Assembly: GCF_001949145.1 (NCBI RefSeq)
Contig: NW_019091431.1
Coordinates: 1,165,426-1,229,425, forward strand
Length of the DNA: 64,000 bases
Source of the DNA: Acanthaster planci
Lineage: Eukaryota > Echinodermata > Asteroidea > Valvatida > Acanthasteridae
Direction: 5' to 3'
Shown here: positions 14,301 to 26,300 of the stretch, piece after piece
Position numbering within the stretch: the stretch's first letter is position 1
Layout of the letters: each line of letters opens with the position of its first letter
Notes under the pieces: model-generated
What the model saw: only the letters and a program-made list of their open reading frames with translations
Told to the model about the DNA's origin: nothing
Databases searched by the model: none
Translations under genes and position numbers: made by a program

Positions 14301-17300
14301 CGTGGCAAAACGAGCTCACACAGTTTACATTAGGTCTGATCATGCGCCACGCAGCAGTGATGCATAGTTATGTGATGCAAACATAGCGTGAATGCATTGA
14401 CCATTGCAGTACGAGCTACGAGGGGATATTAAAGATAACCAATAATCATTTCAAAACTAATAGTCAATAACCAGTACATGTCACATAATTTCACAACAGT
14501 ACTTTGCCAGGTACTTTGGTCGTTAACCTTCTGTTTTTGCACTTGACAAATTTGCAAGCTTAGCAGCTCCGTATTTTCTTCCTGGCAGGGATTAAGGGGA
14601 CTAAAGGGAGATAAGGGAGAAATTGGTGAGCAAGGAACGCCAGGCCGTACTATTCCCCTCAGAGGTAAGATCAAATATTCTATTTCTATTTGAGAAAAGC
14701 CTTTTTTTAGAAGTGTAGCCCTTTATCTGTAAGACCACTGTAGTTTTTGATATCGTGAATGTTTGATTTTCCTTCTTAAGATGAACCCAGTGCCAGGAAT
14801 TTTGTTACATTTTGTGTAGAAAATTTCGTCTGTACCCATTTAATAAACTCCAGTGCTTCATAGGTACAGCTATCTATAGAAGGTAGCCTTCTGTGCCTGA
14901 TTTGGTATCGAGAGCTAGGTTGGTATTTTTCATCTTCACAGGTTTTAGGGGAGAACCAGGAGAGATAGGAGAGAAGGGTCAAGTGGGTTTCCCTGGAGAA
15001 CAAGGCAGTGCGGCCCCCTTCAATTTGAACCTGTTCAGGAACCTAACGCAGGAGGTAAATGGGCAGAGGAGCATTTTCCTGCCAACAATTGGGAAAATGC
15101 ATGAGTCTGGTGAAGATAGTTCAGAGAGAACCTTTAACTTGAAATCTGATTTTCCAGTCCATATGTCTTTCGCATCCTGTCGTCAAGAACAGTATAATTA
15201 AAAAGGGGTTGAAACTTTTCGCATCATACCAATTACATCCTGATCAATTTGATATTGGTACTGAAATTGCCAGGGTCCCTGGCACTAACTCTCTGTGAAG
15301 TAACTGGACTTGAATGGGTTAGAATCAGCAGAAGAGACAGAAGGTTTAGGTGTCGGTGATAACTTTCATGGGGACCAAGGCCAGGACAAGATCTCAGTAT
15401 CATGGATTTGATTGTTTTCCTGACGAGATCTTCTTCTGGAGCAAAAATCAAGTGGGAACTATTATCAGTAATGTACTTAACATGGCAGTTGCACGGCCAT
15501 GCCCAGCCCCTCCAAACCACCGATGGGGGGTTCCACACTGTTTTCTGCAACTCAACTGTCTCTGTTGATGCTTCTCCCATCCAGGGTGAATCCGGAGAGA
15601 AGGGACGCAAAGGTGCAAGTGGTACCCCTGGTGCCCCAGGCCCAGCTGGTGAAGATGGTCCCGATGGAGAGAGTCGTAATGGGCCCAGGGGTCCCAAAGG
15701 TGCCAGAGGTGAACCAGGCAGCTTTGGAATTCCAGGCTTCAAAGGAGATAAGGGAGAACGAGGTAAGTCGTTTAACCAACTACCAACACTTGAGCGGGTC
15801 AACATCATCAAAAAGATGTCCGATAGACAAGCGTTCCAACAGATTTTGGCACAGCTGTGCCCACATCCATACAAGAAACGCAAGCCAGAGTAACCTTCAA
15901 AGTCCAAGAAACGGGCAGTTAATTTGCGAAGGTATAAGCAACGAACGAACCCAAAATGTAGTCTGGAAGAGAGTGTGGTTTGTTAGATTTGTAAGAGTTA
16001 TTTGTTAAGGCCTGAAAACTGGAAATGGAAGCTCAGCTTTTGCATGTTCAAATTGGCGTCATTGCTCAGAGAATGGCAATATGTGTAATAGATATCACAA
16101 AGATCCGATTTATGTTAACATCCTAGTCTTGCTTTCATTGTAAATTGAACTTGCATCACTTTACAAGGAAGAATTTTGCTGGAAAGGGGATGGTTTATTG
16201 TATTATAAATGGTCCATCCTGGCTCTCATTGTAAATGTTCAAAGAAGGGATATCTGGCACCTTCAGTGAAGTAGCTCAAATGTTAACCCAGAAGTGAGTC
16301 GCATGAAAACTTGTTGATTTAAATACGCTGACTGTGTTTCTATTTGTGGATACAGCGGAGGACGTGGACGTGGAACAACCAATACCAGGGCCTCGGGGTG
16401 ACCCAGGGCCTCGGGGTGCCAAGGGACTTAAAGGTTTCCCCGGTGCCTCTGGACAGACTGGTTTCCCGGGGAACTTTGGAGAAGAAGGTTTCAAAGGAAC
16501 CAAAGGTGCTCCAGGATTCCCCGGTGTTCCGTCATTCCCTGGTCCCAAAGGTGAGGCTATTCACATTATTGACTATTAAATGGTAAAGTTTTCTTTCCCC
16601 AGGGATCTCAATAATAAAGTGTAAGACCTACTTCGAGGAAAAGGCATTGAACAAAGACGGCATGTTTTTTTTAGTATTATCTACTTTTCTAAATTAATGT
16701 TAAATGGGGGAGATAAAACTAGATGAAGATTGGGGAAGATCAGATTGATTGATTTGTCCAATGGAGACTTTTATACTGAGTTTCACTGATGCAAAGTGGA
16801 CTCATCATGGTTCTCATTATGGTCACAATTTTCCTGGTCAGGCTTCCCGGGACCGCGCGGTGACAAGGGCTTCATAGGGTTGCAAGGTGAGATTGGACGG
16901 CCAGGCCGGCAAGGCCCACCTGGTGAGCCAGGCTTCCCTGGAAGGAGGGGCATGGGTGGAGATCAAGGGGAGGATGGACAGTCAGGCTCCACGGGTCCTG
17001 TAGGCTTCCCCGGCGAAGAAGGACTCCTAGGGAACAAGGGAGTGAATGGATTCAACGGCGTTCCAGGTTTGCACCTTTTCTTTCCCAGGTCTTGAGATTC
17101 AAAAACACAACTTACCTGGGCCCAATTTCATGGCACTGCTTACCACAGAATTCCACGCTTACGATCTCCATTCTATGCTTACCCTTTAAGCACAGAGTCC
17201 TTAGTTACGGGATGTACACATGTGCACAAACCCAAATTCCTTACTAACCCGTGAAATACATTCGCCGTAAGCACAGAATTTTCTGCTACAGTAAGCACTG

Positions 17301-20300
17301 AATTTTCGCTTGCAGTAAGCAGTGACGTGAAATTGGGCCCTGCTAAAGCATTGTGCATTTTGTGTGACTAGTTCCTAGCTGGGTTTGCTTTGGCATGTAA
17401 GGCCATGTCTGAATTCACTTGGCTGTGGCTAAAAAATTACTTAAAAGTCTATGATATGGCTGTAGCAACTTTCCAACTTTCCATAGAGTATTGCACAACT
17501 CTGAGCCACAGCCAAGTAGTTCAGCCACAGCCTAAGTCTGTGAAGCATTGTAATCTGTACAGCAAGTCCATGATGTGAACTATGTTTCTATTTATTGTGG
17601 CTTCTCAATACTTGAAACCACTTGAAACGTATTACTCAGCAACACATGCTTTTTTCCCAGTTGGAAAAAAAAAGCGACATTTCAGCTGATGCCTGGTCCT
17701 GCAAACTGTTTTGGCCTTCAGTAGTTAGATGAAGATGTACTCGCCTGCCTGACTCTTTTATCACAGTTTTGTGATTATAATCTGTTTCTCTAGGCCAGCC
17801 TGGGTTTCCAGGCTTCCGAGGGCTTGTAGGTGATCAAGGTGATGCAGGCCCTAGCGGCCCTCAAGGAGAGAAAGGACTGAGGGGACCCAATGGCTTTGGT
17901 TTCCCCGGTAGACAAGGTCCTCCTGGCAGAGATGGCAATCCTGGATCCAAAGGTAAGAGAACAAAGCTTGCCTTTGGCTAGAATTAAGACAGCAAGCAGA
18001 AAGATACTGTACCACACAATCTGTTTGGTATTAGGTTGTGCAGAACAGTTAGCCTCACAAGATGGCGAAAACCCCTCAATTTTTCTGATGGGCACCTGCA
18101 CAATTCAGCTCAAGCCAACACTTCGTTACACCTTTTTCAGTTCAGGGAGTTCAAAATGGGATAGTCAAAAACTGGATTGTAAGAAATAAAGAGCTGGCAT
18201 ATTTGAAGAGGATACTTATATGCAGACAACACGTTCATTTATCACTTTGTTTTGAGGTTTGTTTGTTGCGTCATTCCCTATTTTAACCTATTACAGTTCT
18301 AACCTATTCCTCTGCATAAGGTCTGCAAGGTGTTCAGGGCCCCCCTGGTGAGAGAGGGGTCTTTGGTGGTATTGGAGCCAATGGTGACAGGGGTGAGGAG
18401 GGGATACCCGGTGAGAGAGGAAATCGGGGTCAACCTGGTGAGAAGGGCTTCCCCGGTCGCTTTGGCAGGCCTGGTGTGTTCGGTGCTCGCGGTGAGTCGT
18501 TAGATTCAGGGGCAGTATTGTAGTAAAGCTCAGCTGGATACCGAATATTTTGCTGTCTTCACCTTTGAGTGTTAGGTCTATTACTTGAATCTATCGCAAG
18601 TCCAGTCACCAGTCCAGTCACAAGTGGTAGGATGAACGGTGACAAAGGAATTCTTGTGTCACAGTTCATTTGAAAAGCTTGTGACTTGGCTTATTTCTTG
18701 TTTTTGGTAAGCAGAACTTTTCCATACTTGATAAATCTAATGCTGTGCTTAAAAATTGGCACCTTTATGCATAGAACAAACTTGAAAACCCAAAGATTTC
18801 AGATTAATGTGGTCAAAGTTATGTTTGTTTTTTTTCTACAAATTGCAGGTGAGCTGGGGAGTCCAGGTGTGGACGGTCCATCCGGGAATCAGGGCTCTAA
18901 GGGGAACCCTGGATTCCCAGGCTTTGGAGGCCGACCTGGTGAGCCTGGCTTACGGGGTCTGCCTGGGCAAGATGGTGCACCCGGGGAACCAGGTAGGCTG
19001 CCGTCCCCATGCTTCATCTATTGCAAGCAGTGTTGAGCTTTAATCTAACAGGAGCCAAAGGCTGTGTCTATTGAAGTGGCAATGGCTAGGAGTGACATTT
19101 AATCTATGGGACGTGGCTGTAGCCACTAACTCGTGCCATCCACAAATATTTGTTCTAGCCATAGCCGCAATATTTGGACTCTGCCAAAGATCCGCACCTG
19201 CCTGAGCAAAGCGACACCCTCTTCAGCCATGGCTATGAATTGTAATATAATCTTGATGTCCGTATTGTTCTTGTAGATATACTACTGTACACAATTTTTT
19301 TGGGGGGGGGTATTTTTCTCCAAATGGCTCCTTGTTTTATTGGTGTCTTTTTGTTTAAGCTGTTACAATGAGCTGGTTCAGTATTCCAACAAAGCACACC
19401 AAAAAAACGAGCATTCAAGGTCATTTAGGAACAGGAGTAAGATCCCCTGACCTATCAGCGCAGCTATGCACTGACTGACACATATGCTTTGTTCTCAAAT
19501 ATCTTTGCCTTTTTAAAATACCAAACTAACTAATTAATGGAGTAATTTAAAAATACTGAACTTAGTGTCTCATTTTTCTTGTGAGTTTCCTGTCACAGGT
19601 CTTTTGGACAGGAATGATTGGATAGGATTTGATGATTTTACTACATGCTTTGTTTTTTTTTGTCGGCTTACATTGTCAGGTGAGGGAGGTGACCCTGGAC
19701 GTCCAGGCTTCTTTGGTCTCTTTGGTGACCCTGGAGATGTCGGAGATATTGGAGAACCAGGGGAGGACGGCGCTGATGGACTGATTGGACCCCTCGGTCA
19801 AGACGGCCGACCAGGTCACAATTCTTACTAATCTTAAAATACAACAACAAAATTAATGCATTTTGGACAATTTGCTAAAGTGTTGTCTACAATGCCCATT
19901 TTCCGAATTTTGGGTGGGACAGCATTTTCCAAATGTCAGCTACAATGTAAGAACCTTAGCAGGTGGTACCTTTACAAGTACCTTGTCGGGTGAAGAAGAT
20001 TTTTGAAATATTTGGCTGCCTTTTATTCTCGTGTTTTCTTCATGATAACTCGTACAGGACCTCCAGGATTCACGGGTCCAGTAGGTGACAGAGGTGCATC
20101 AGGACAGAAGGGCGCGACAGGTGCTCAGGGTGGACCAGGTGAACCGGGCGAGCCAGGCAACGTTGGCCTGGATGGCCAACAGGGGGAGACAGGTGCACAA
20201 GGTCTGACGGGATTCCCTGGCATCAGGGGAATTGAGGTAAGTAGGTAGCCGTGACTGAATCAAATGGCTACGGATAGGAGTATTACCACTGGCTTTCCTA

Positions 20301-23300
20301 GTCGTAGCCAAAGCCACAACTTTTTGCCGTTGACCAATGCTTCAAGGAGCAGTAGTCCAAATTTGACTGCGGTCATATTCGCCAGTTCTGTAGGCGGTAT
20401 TTGTCTATTCTTTTATCTTAAAGTTGTCTGTGGTCTTTTTCTTTTTTAGGGAGAGCAGGGCTTGATTGGAACACCAGGCCCTAAAGGTCAACGAGGACCA
20501 TCTGGAAACAAAGGTATGAACTCATATGCGTTGCCTACAGGAGGGCACTTTAACTCGTGTGCAGTTTTAAATGAAAGTCTTTCTGACTGCTTTAAACTCT
20601 CAATAACTCAAAGTCAGTTATCATGAAACTCTGCTTATCTCAAAGACCTTCTTCATTCCCGAGGTACGAAAGTACCTCCGTAACTCGAAATGGCCACATC
20701 ACTACATCCGCTTAACTCAAAAATTTTTCAGGGCCATTCCAAAAAGACCACCACCACATTACTGACAATGAGTGGAAAACAAACGAGGAGACTTTAATAA
20801 TGAGTTATTTCTGCAAACCACACTTTGTCTTCTTATGTGAGGACACGAGCGTGCTTGCAGTCAGTGCCATTGTAATTGACTCGTTGTGACCACAACCTAA
20901 ACAAACCCCAGATTTCAAGCAGGCCCAACTGTAGCCCACACGCATGCAGGCTAATCGTCGATTCTTTTTGTTGGCCATGTGAAGCTTTTTGCATGCTGCA
21001 GCCTGGCTGCTGCCGTCTGCCCAATTGCAGCACTCACACACTGCTCACATGCCGACCGAGATGTTCCCAGCATGGTGCTGGAAATGCTGTTTTGAGTTGC
21101 CAAATTTCTTTCAGATTTTTAACAAAGGAAACGTAAAGGCATAAAAAGACAAAAAACCACCAATTTAAAAAAAATTTTTTTTTTACTCAAACGTTTTGAA
21201 GTGCAAAATGGTGTGCCCTCAAGCGATTCAAACACAATGATTATGTGGCCAAACAGGAGAACCCCGGGCCCGGCCTACCCCGGCAAATTAAGCAAGCACA
21301 GGGCTATGCGCTTCACGCCGTGGTGTACGCCAATCAGAAGAATTGTCACAAAAAAGCACACAGTTTTGGTGATTTATGTTCTATTCATGAATAGAATAGA
21401 CAATTTCACATAAGGAAAACATGAAATCTCAGCAAACTAATGATTTTTAGAAGAAATTCATTCTTGGATATGAGGAAATAACCGCTTATAATGTCTCCAA
21501 TGGCTGCCGCAGGAGCAAGTAAGGTTACTTGCATACACGCATTGTGCGTGTATGTGTGGGCAAGACTCTGGAACTTTCTTAAACTCACGATTTAGATAAC
21601 TCGAATTTTTTATCCATTCCCCTGAGGTTCGAGTTATCGAGAGTTTACTGTAGTTCATGGATGTCCTCACAACCCTTGACATTGTAAATTTCTTCTTTTG
21701 GGATTGTTTTGTGACTCTAGTGCAGTTAGAAATTATTTATAAATACCTCAGATAGTTTCTCTATTCAACAACGCGCAACGCGACCATATTAACTGGTAAC
21801 ATTTAATAATGCCGCTGAGATTTGAGTATGCCTGCTGCATAAAAAATGCATAGGCACCTGGATATGAGACAGTTTAATCCATCCCTATTGGTCTGCATGC
21901 GATGCGGCACATAGAATGCACCACACACGTGCCAAGTCCATATATGGAGATTTTTCTGGACAACTTGCGCAGGGAATATAACATAAAATGGACAGGGGGT
22001 TCAGGAAAATGAAAGTAAAATTCAAGAACATAATCATCAGAAATGCATCATATATTGACTTCTTTTGACTCTCTGACTAAAAGCAGTATTTATGAATGAG
22101 AATGGATATGTGCTTGACTGGTCTTAAACATTAAAGACTGGTTCAGGAGAATGAACGCTGATAATGCCCTCGCCCGCGATTAGGGCATCAGTCGTGTCCA
22201 CTTTTCCTGAGCCAGTGGGTTGAGCCTGGGGCAAGCGGGTTGTTGCTTATCTGGTTCACTCCATGGCTTTTTTCCCCTCTCTTTTCAACAGGTGGCACTG
22301 GTGTCCCAGGTCCCCAGGGCCCATTTGGTGTGACTGGTCCCCCTGGCGATGCTGGCAACCAGGGTCCAAGGGGTAGCAAAGGAGAATCCTTCAATCCTAA
22401 TGACATTAAGGAACCGAGTTCCGGTGAGAAGGGTGCCAAGGGAGAAAAGGGAGACCAAGGTAAACTTTTCAACATCAGTTTTCCATTTTTTTAATCTTTT
22501 TTTTTTATTTGTTTGTCCCGCGTGTATCCTAGTTAATCATAGAGCATTGTCAACAACCTGTGCCCATATTAAGTTTCTTCCTTTGACTGTCAGAGAGCTG
22601 CTACTTAGAGATGTTGTTGCTTGTAGACACATAGAGAATGTTGCATAACAGGCATTTGTAATCCCATTTGTTACAGAAAAACCTCTCTGGGATGAGCTAG
22701 AAACTGTGTGTGCCTGGTTACAATATATTAATAAGAGTGGAATTCAGAGGCATATGTAAAGGGGGCCATTTTTCCGGGTGCAGGAGGGGGGGGCAGAAAT
22801 TTAGAAATTCTGTATGTAGCCTTTTATGGCCATTCTGAGGAGGAAGCTACATATTTGTGCTTTTGACCAACTTTCTGGAGAAAGAAAAGGGAATGAGGGT
22901 ATAGAATTGCTTTTTGCTTATTGATTTTCCAAATCAAACCAAGTTTTGCTTGGGGGGTGGGATGGCGCCTGTTGCACCCCTTTCCCACACCCATCAGCTG
23001 GTGCCTTTGAACATTGTTGGTGGACATTCCTCTTTATTTGGCAGGACCCCGTGGACTGAATGGGCAGAGGGGAGATGTCGGAGACCCAGGATCTGATGGA
23101 GAACAAGGCAATCCAGGCTACGATGGCTACGATGGCTTCAATGGAAACACAGGCATGTCAATCTAAAAGAGACTTTCGGGGACCACTCACTCACAGAAAC
23201 ACACTCGAGGAACCCATCCGTACCGTCATCCTGTGAAATCTGACAGAATCTCTTTCTTCACCAACTAAAGGACTCCTTGGTTTTTATTTTCAGGCCTTTG

Positions 23301-26300
23301 TAGAGAGGGTCTTTGTAGGGGTTTATATGTGCAAGATGGGGTCTTCTAAAGAACCAAGAATTTTGGTCAGGTTTTTTCATGTATTTGTGTGGTTTTTAAC
23401 ACACAGTAATTAACACTCTGTTTTTGATTTGTTTGCCGATGTTAGGTGCAAGAGGTGAACCAGGTCTCCCAGGACTTTTTGGTATCGATGGCCCTCCAGG
23501 AATGACTGGAGATGATGGTGAGTATTGTCTCCTGGTTCACTAAAGGAATTTGTGGCACAGCAGCAGGATAAACTTGTGCATTTTGGGATGGATGTTACTT
23601 GACAAGCTAATTATCCGCTCCGAGCGGGAACAAAGGAGGGCGTGTTTTTAAATGAAACTGACAGTCCTTTGGTACCAAGTCATCACGTAGGCGCGCAAGT
23701 TTGTGGGCGTTTAAAGCGGGGCACGCTGAGTACGCGCAAAGAATTTCATTTTGGAATGTATTGTTTTCGCGTGCACGCCGAACGTGTACAAGAACCCTTC
23801 CAGAACCTGGTTGGAAATCTTTGTATCATCGGTCTTTTTTCGCCGGTAAGGGTGCACTTCAACCCAGGGCGGCTTGGAATATTTCTTGTGCTGTGTTGAA
23901 GTATATTCCAGCATCAAATTAAAGGTGTGAAATAAGCGTGTGCTCAATACCAGAGGAGCAGTAAACAGTAGGGAAAATTTATTCTAAAGACCTTACTGCT
24001 GTGAGAAAAAAACCCTAATGTCCTTGAGATTATTACGCAGTTGAGCACAAAACCTGAAAGTGAGATTGCAACAAAATTTGGCCCATGATTCTTGTTCCTT
24101 TCAGGCAATCCTGGAGTTAAAGGGCGGCAGGGTATACCAGGTCCAGAAGGTCCCAAGGGGGCAGAGGGCTTCCGTGGGTTCTCTGGGTTCCCTGGCTCAT
24201 CAGGCAACCCGGGACGCCCAGGCCAAAAAGGTAAGAGCATCCAGGAAGTTTGCCAAACTTTAATAGTGAAGCAGAGTTTGACTGACATGGAGTGACAGAC
24301 CAGTTGGGGAGTAGATGTGATGAGTGTAATAGTGGGAGTAGTGAGTAGGTAGCCATGGATCTGAGACGTTAATCTGATGGTTAGTAATAGGAAATCTGAA
24401 AATTGGCCCGTAGTGGACAAGTGGCCACCATGGACAGATGGACACAACAGAGAGATTTTAGGGCTACAATTGACTGTGTTGCCACTTTAAAAAGCCACAT
24501 TAGACTTACAACTGAACTGGTTGGTCACTATGTACTAGAGTTGTAATGTCACATCCTGGCTCACCATTGTTCTTATTTCTTGTTTGATTCATTGTGCAGG
24601 TGGACAGGGCATTAAAGGCTTCCCTGGTTTACCAGGAAACCCTGGTGTCCCTGCATTTGTTGCCCCACAAGGAGAACCAGGCAGCATTGGACCCCAAGGC
24701 CCAGATGGTGCCAGAGGTCAGTTATCATGCATTCATGACCATTTTCATTTGTGGACTCTTCGTGACTTTACTTTTTCTCAACCAGCAGTAATGCTTTGCG
24801 GACCGCATATGCTATAGAGTCCCGAATGAAAATGTCACGTGCACAATTTGTGTCTAAAAGACATTATTGCAAGAACCAGCGTGTGAACCAACACATGCGC
24901 GTACTCCATTCGTTTGCACTACACTTCCTGGTTGTGAGTGATGTCACAGGTCAGTACTCCTTAAGGCCATATATATCATGGGTACATGCAATCCATTTGG
25001 ATCAAGATGCTACTTATTTGTGCACATTCAGTTGAAAAATAGTCTTTGTGCACATTCATTAGAAAGATTGATCTTGATCTGTTTTGCACATCCAGATTAA
25101 ATTGGTCCTTGTTCACATTCAGTTGAAAATCAATCTTTGTGCACATTCTGTAAAAACCTGGTTACATGTATTTAGCAAACACGCTAATGGCATTTCTTGG
25201 TGTAACTTAGTAGACCAGTCCTGTGACATGTATTTAGCAAACACGCTAATGGCTTTTCTTGGTGTAACTTAGTAGACCAGTCCTGTGACATGTATTTAGC
25301 AAACACGCTAATGGCTTTACTTGGTGTAACTTAGTAGACCAGTCCTGTGACATGTATTTAGCAAACACGCTAATGGCTTTTCTTGGTGTAACTTAGTAGA
25401 CCAGTCCTGTGTTAGACACAGCTTCATAACATTTGGTTACAACAAATATTCATTTCTTTTTGGATGTTCTACTGTTTGAGATGGTGCTTTGCAGATGAGC
25501 AGATTTGTGCCTCCCATCAACAGATGTATGTCATTCCTTTGTGCAGGTGACCTTGGTCGACCGGGTCAGACAGGTTTCCCTGGCTTCAGCGGTGTCAAGG
25601 GACAGAAGGGAGATCGTGGACCAATTGGACCAATTACCCCACCCGTCGTGAGCCCCCGTGGCCCCAAAGGTGAACCAGGAGTACCAGGACGGCCAGGTGA
25701 GTACCAGCGTCTGGAACTAAGAAAAATATACAGTGTTGTGCACAATATTGTCACTTCAGAGAGGCCCTTACCCAAGGGAAACGTCCAAGGAAAAATGAGG
25801 GTGTAGCTGCCAGAATTACAGAAGCGCAAGTGGTCTCACATCGAGGATTACATTCTGGCAGAAAAAAATTAAATAGACTTCTGCAAGCTGCTGTAGTTTC
25901 AAGGGAGCCATTGTATACAGGCCTGCCTTTTTTTGGTAAGGTAGTGATTGTGTCAGATCTTGAAGGAAACTGAAACAAGTGCATAAGTTGATTCCATGGG
26001 AAGACGCATTTGCTGATGTGGGAAATAATGAATTCACCCCCAAAGTTTGGAGATAAGCCACGTATGGGAAATGAGCAACTTCGTTCGTGATCTTGAGTCC
26101 ATCGAAGCTTCCGAATTTTGATTTCAAGTCTCTCTCTCTTCTTTCTCTCTTGGTCAGGACTGAAGGGCAGAATCGGGGATATTGGCTTCCCTGGTGACTT
26201 TGGAGATCAAGGTCCGCAAGGAGAGAAGGGCTACCCAGGCTACCCAGGAAGGCGTGGCAGGCCAGGTGGGTGTGGCTAGTGTGTGTCTTGAAGGAAAATA

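Noticed and set aside
15233-15907. A 224-codon open frame on the minus strand opposite collagen exons.
   Set aside because: It is the antisense shadow of the Gly/Pro-rich exon at 15,585-15,762 (Pro-rich SPLxPLxP pattern); no independent similarity.
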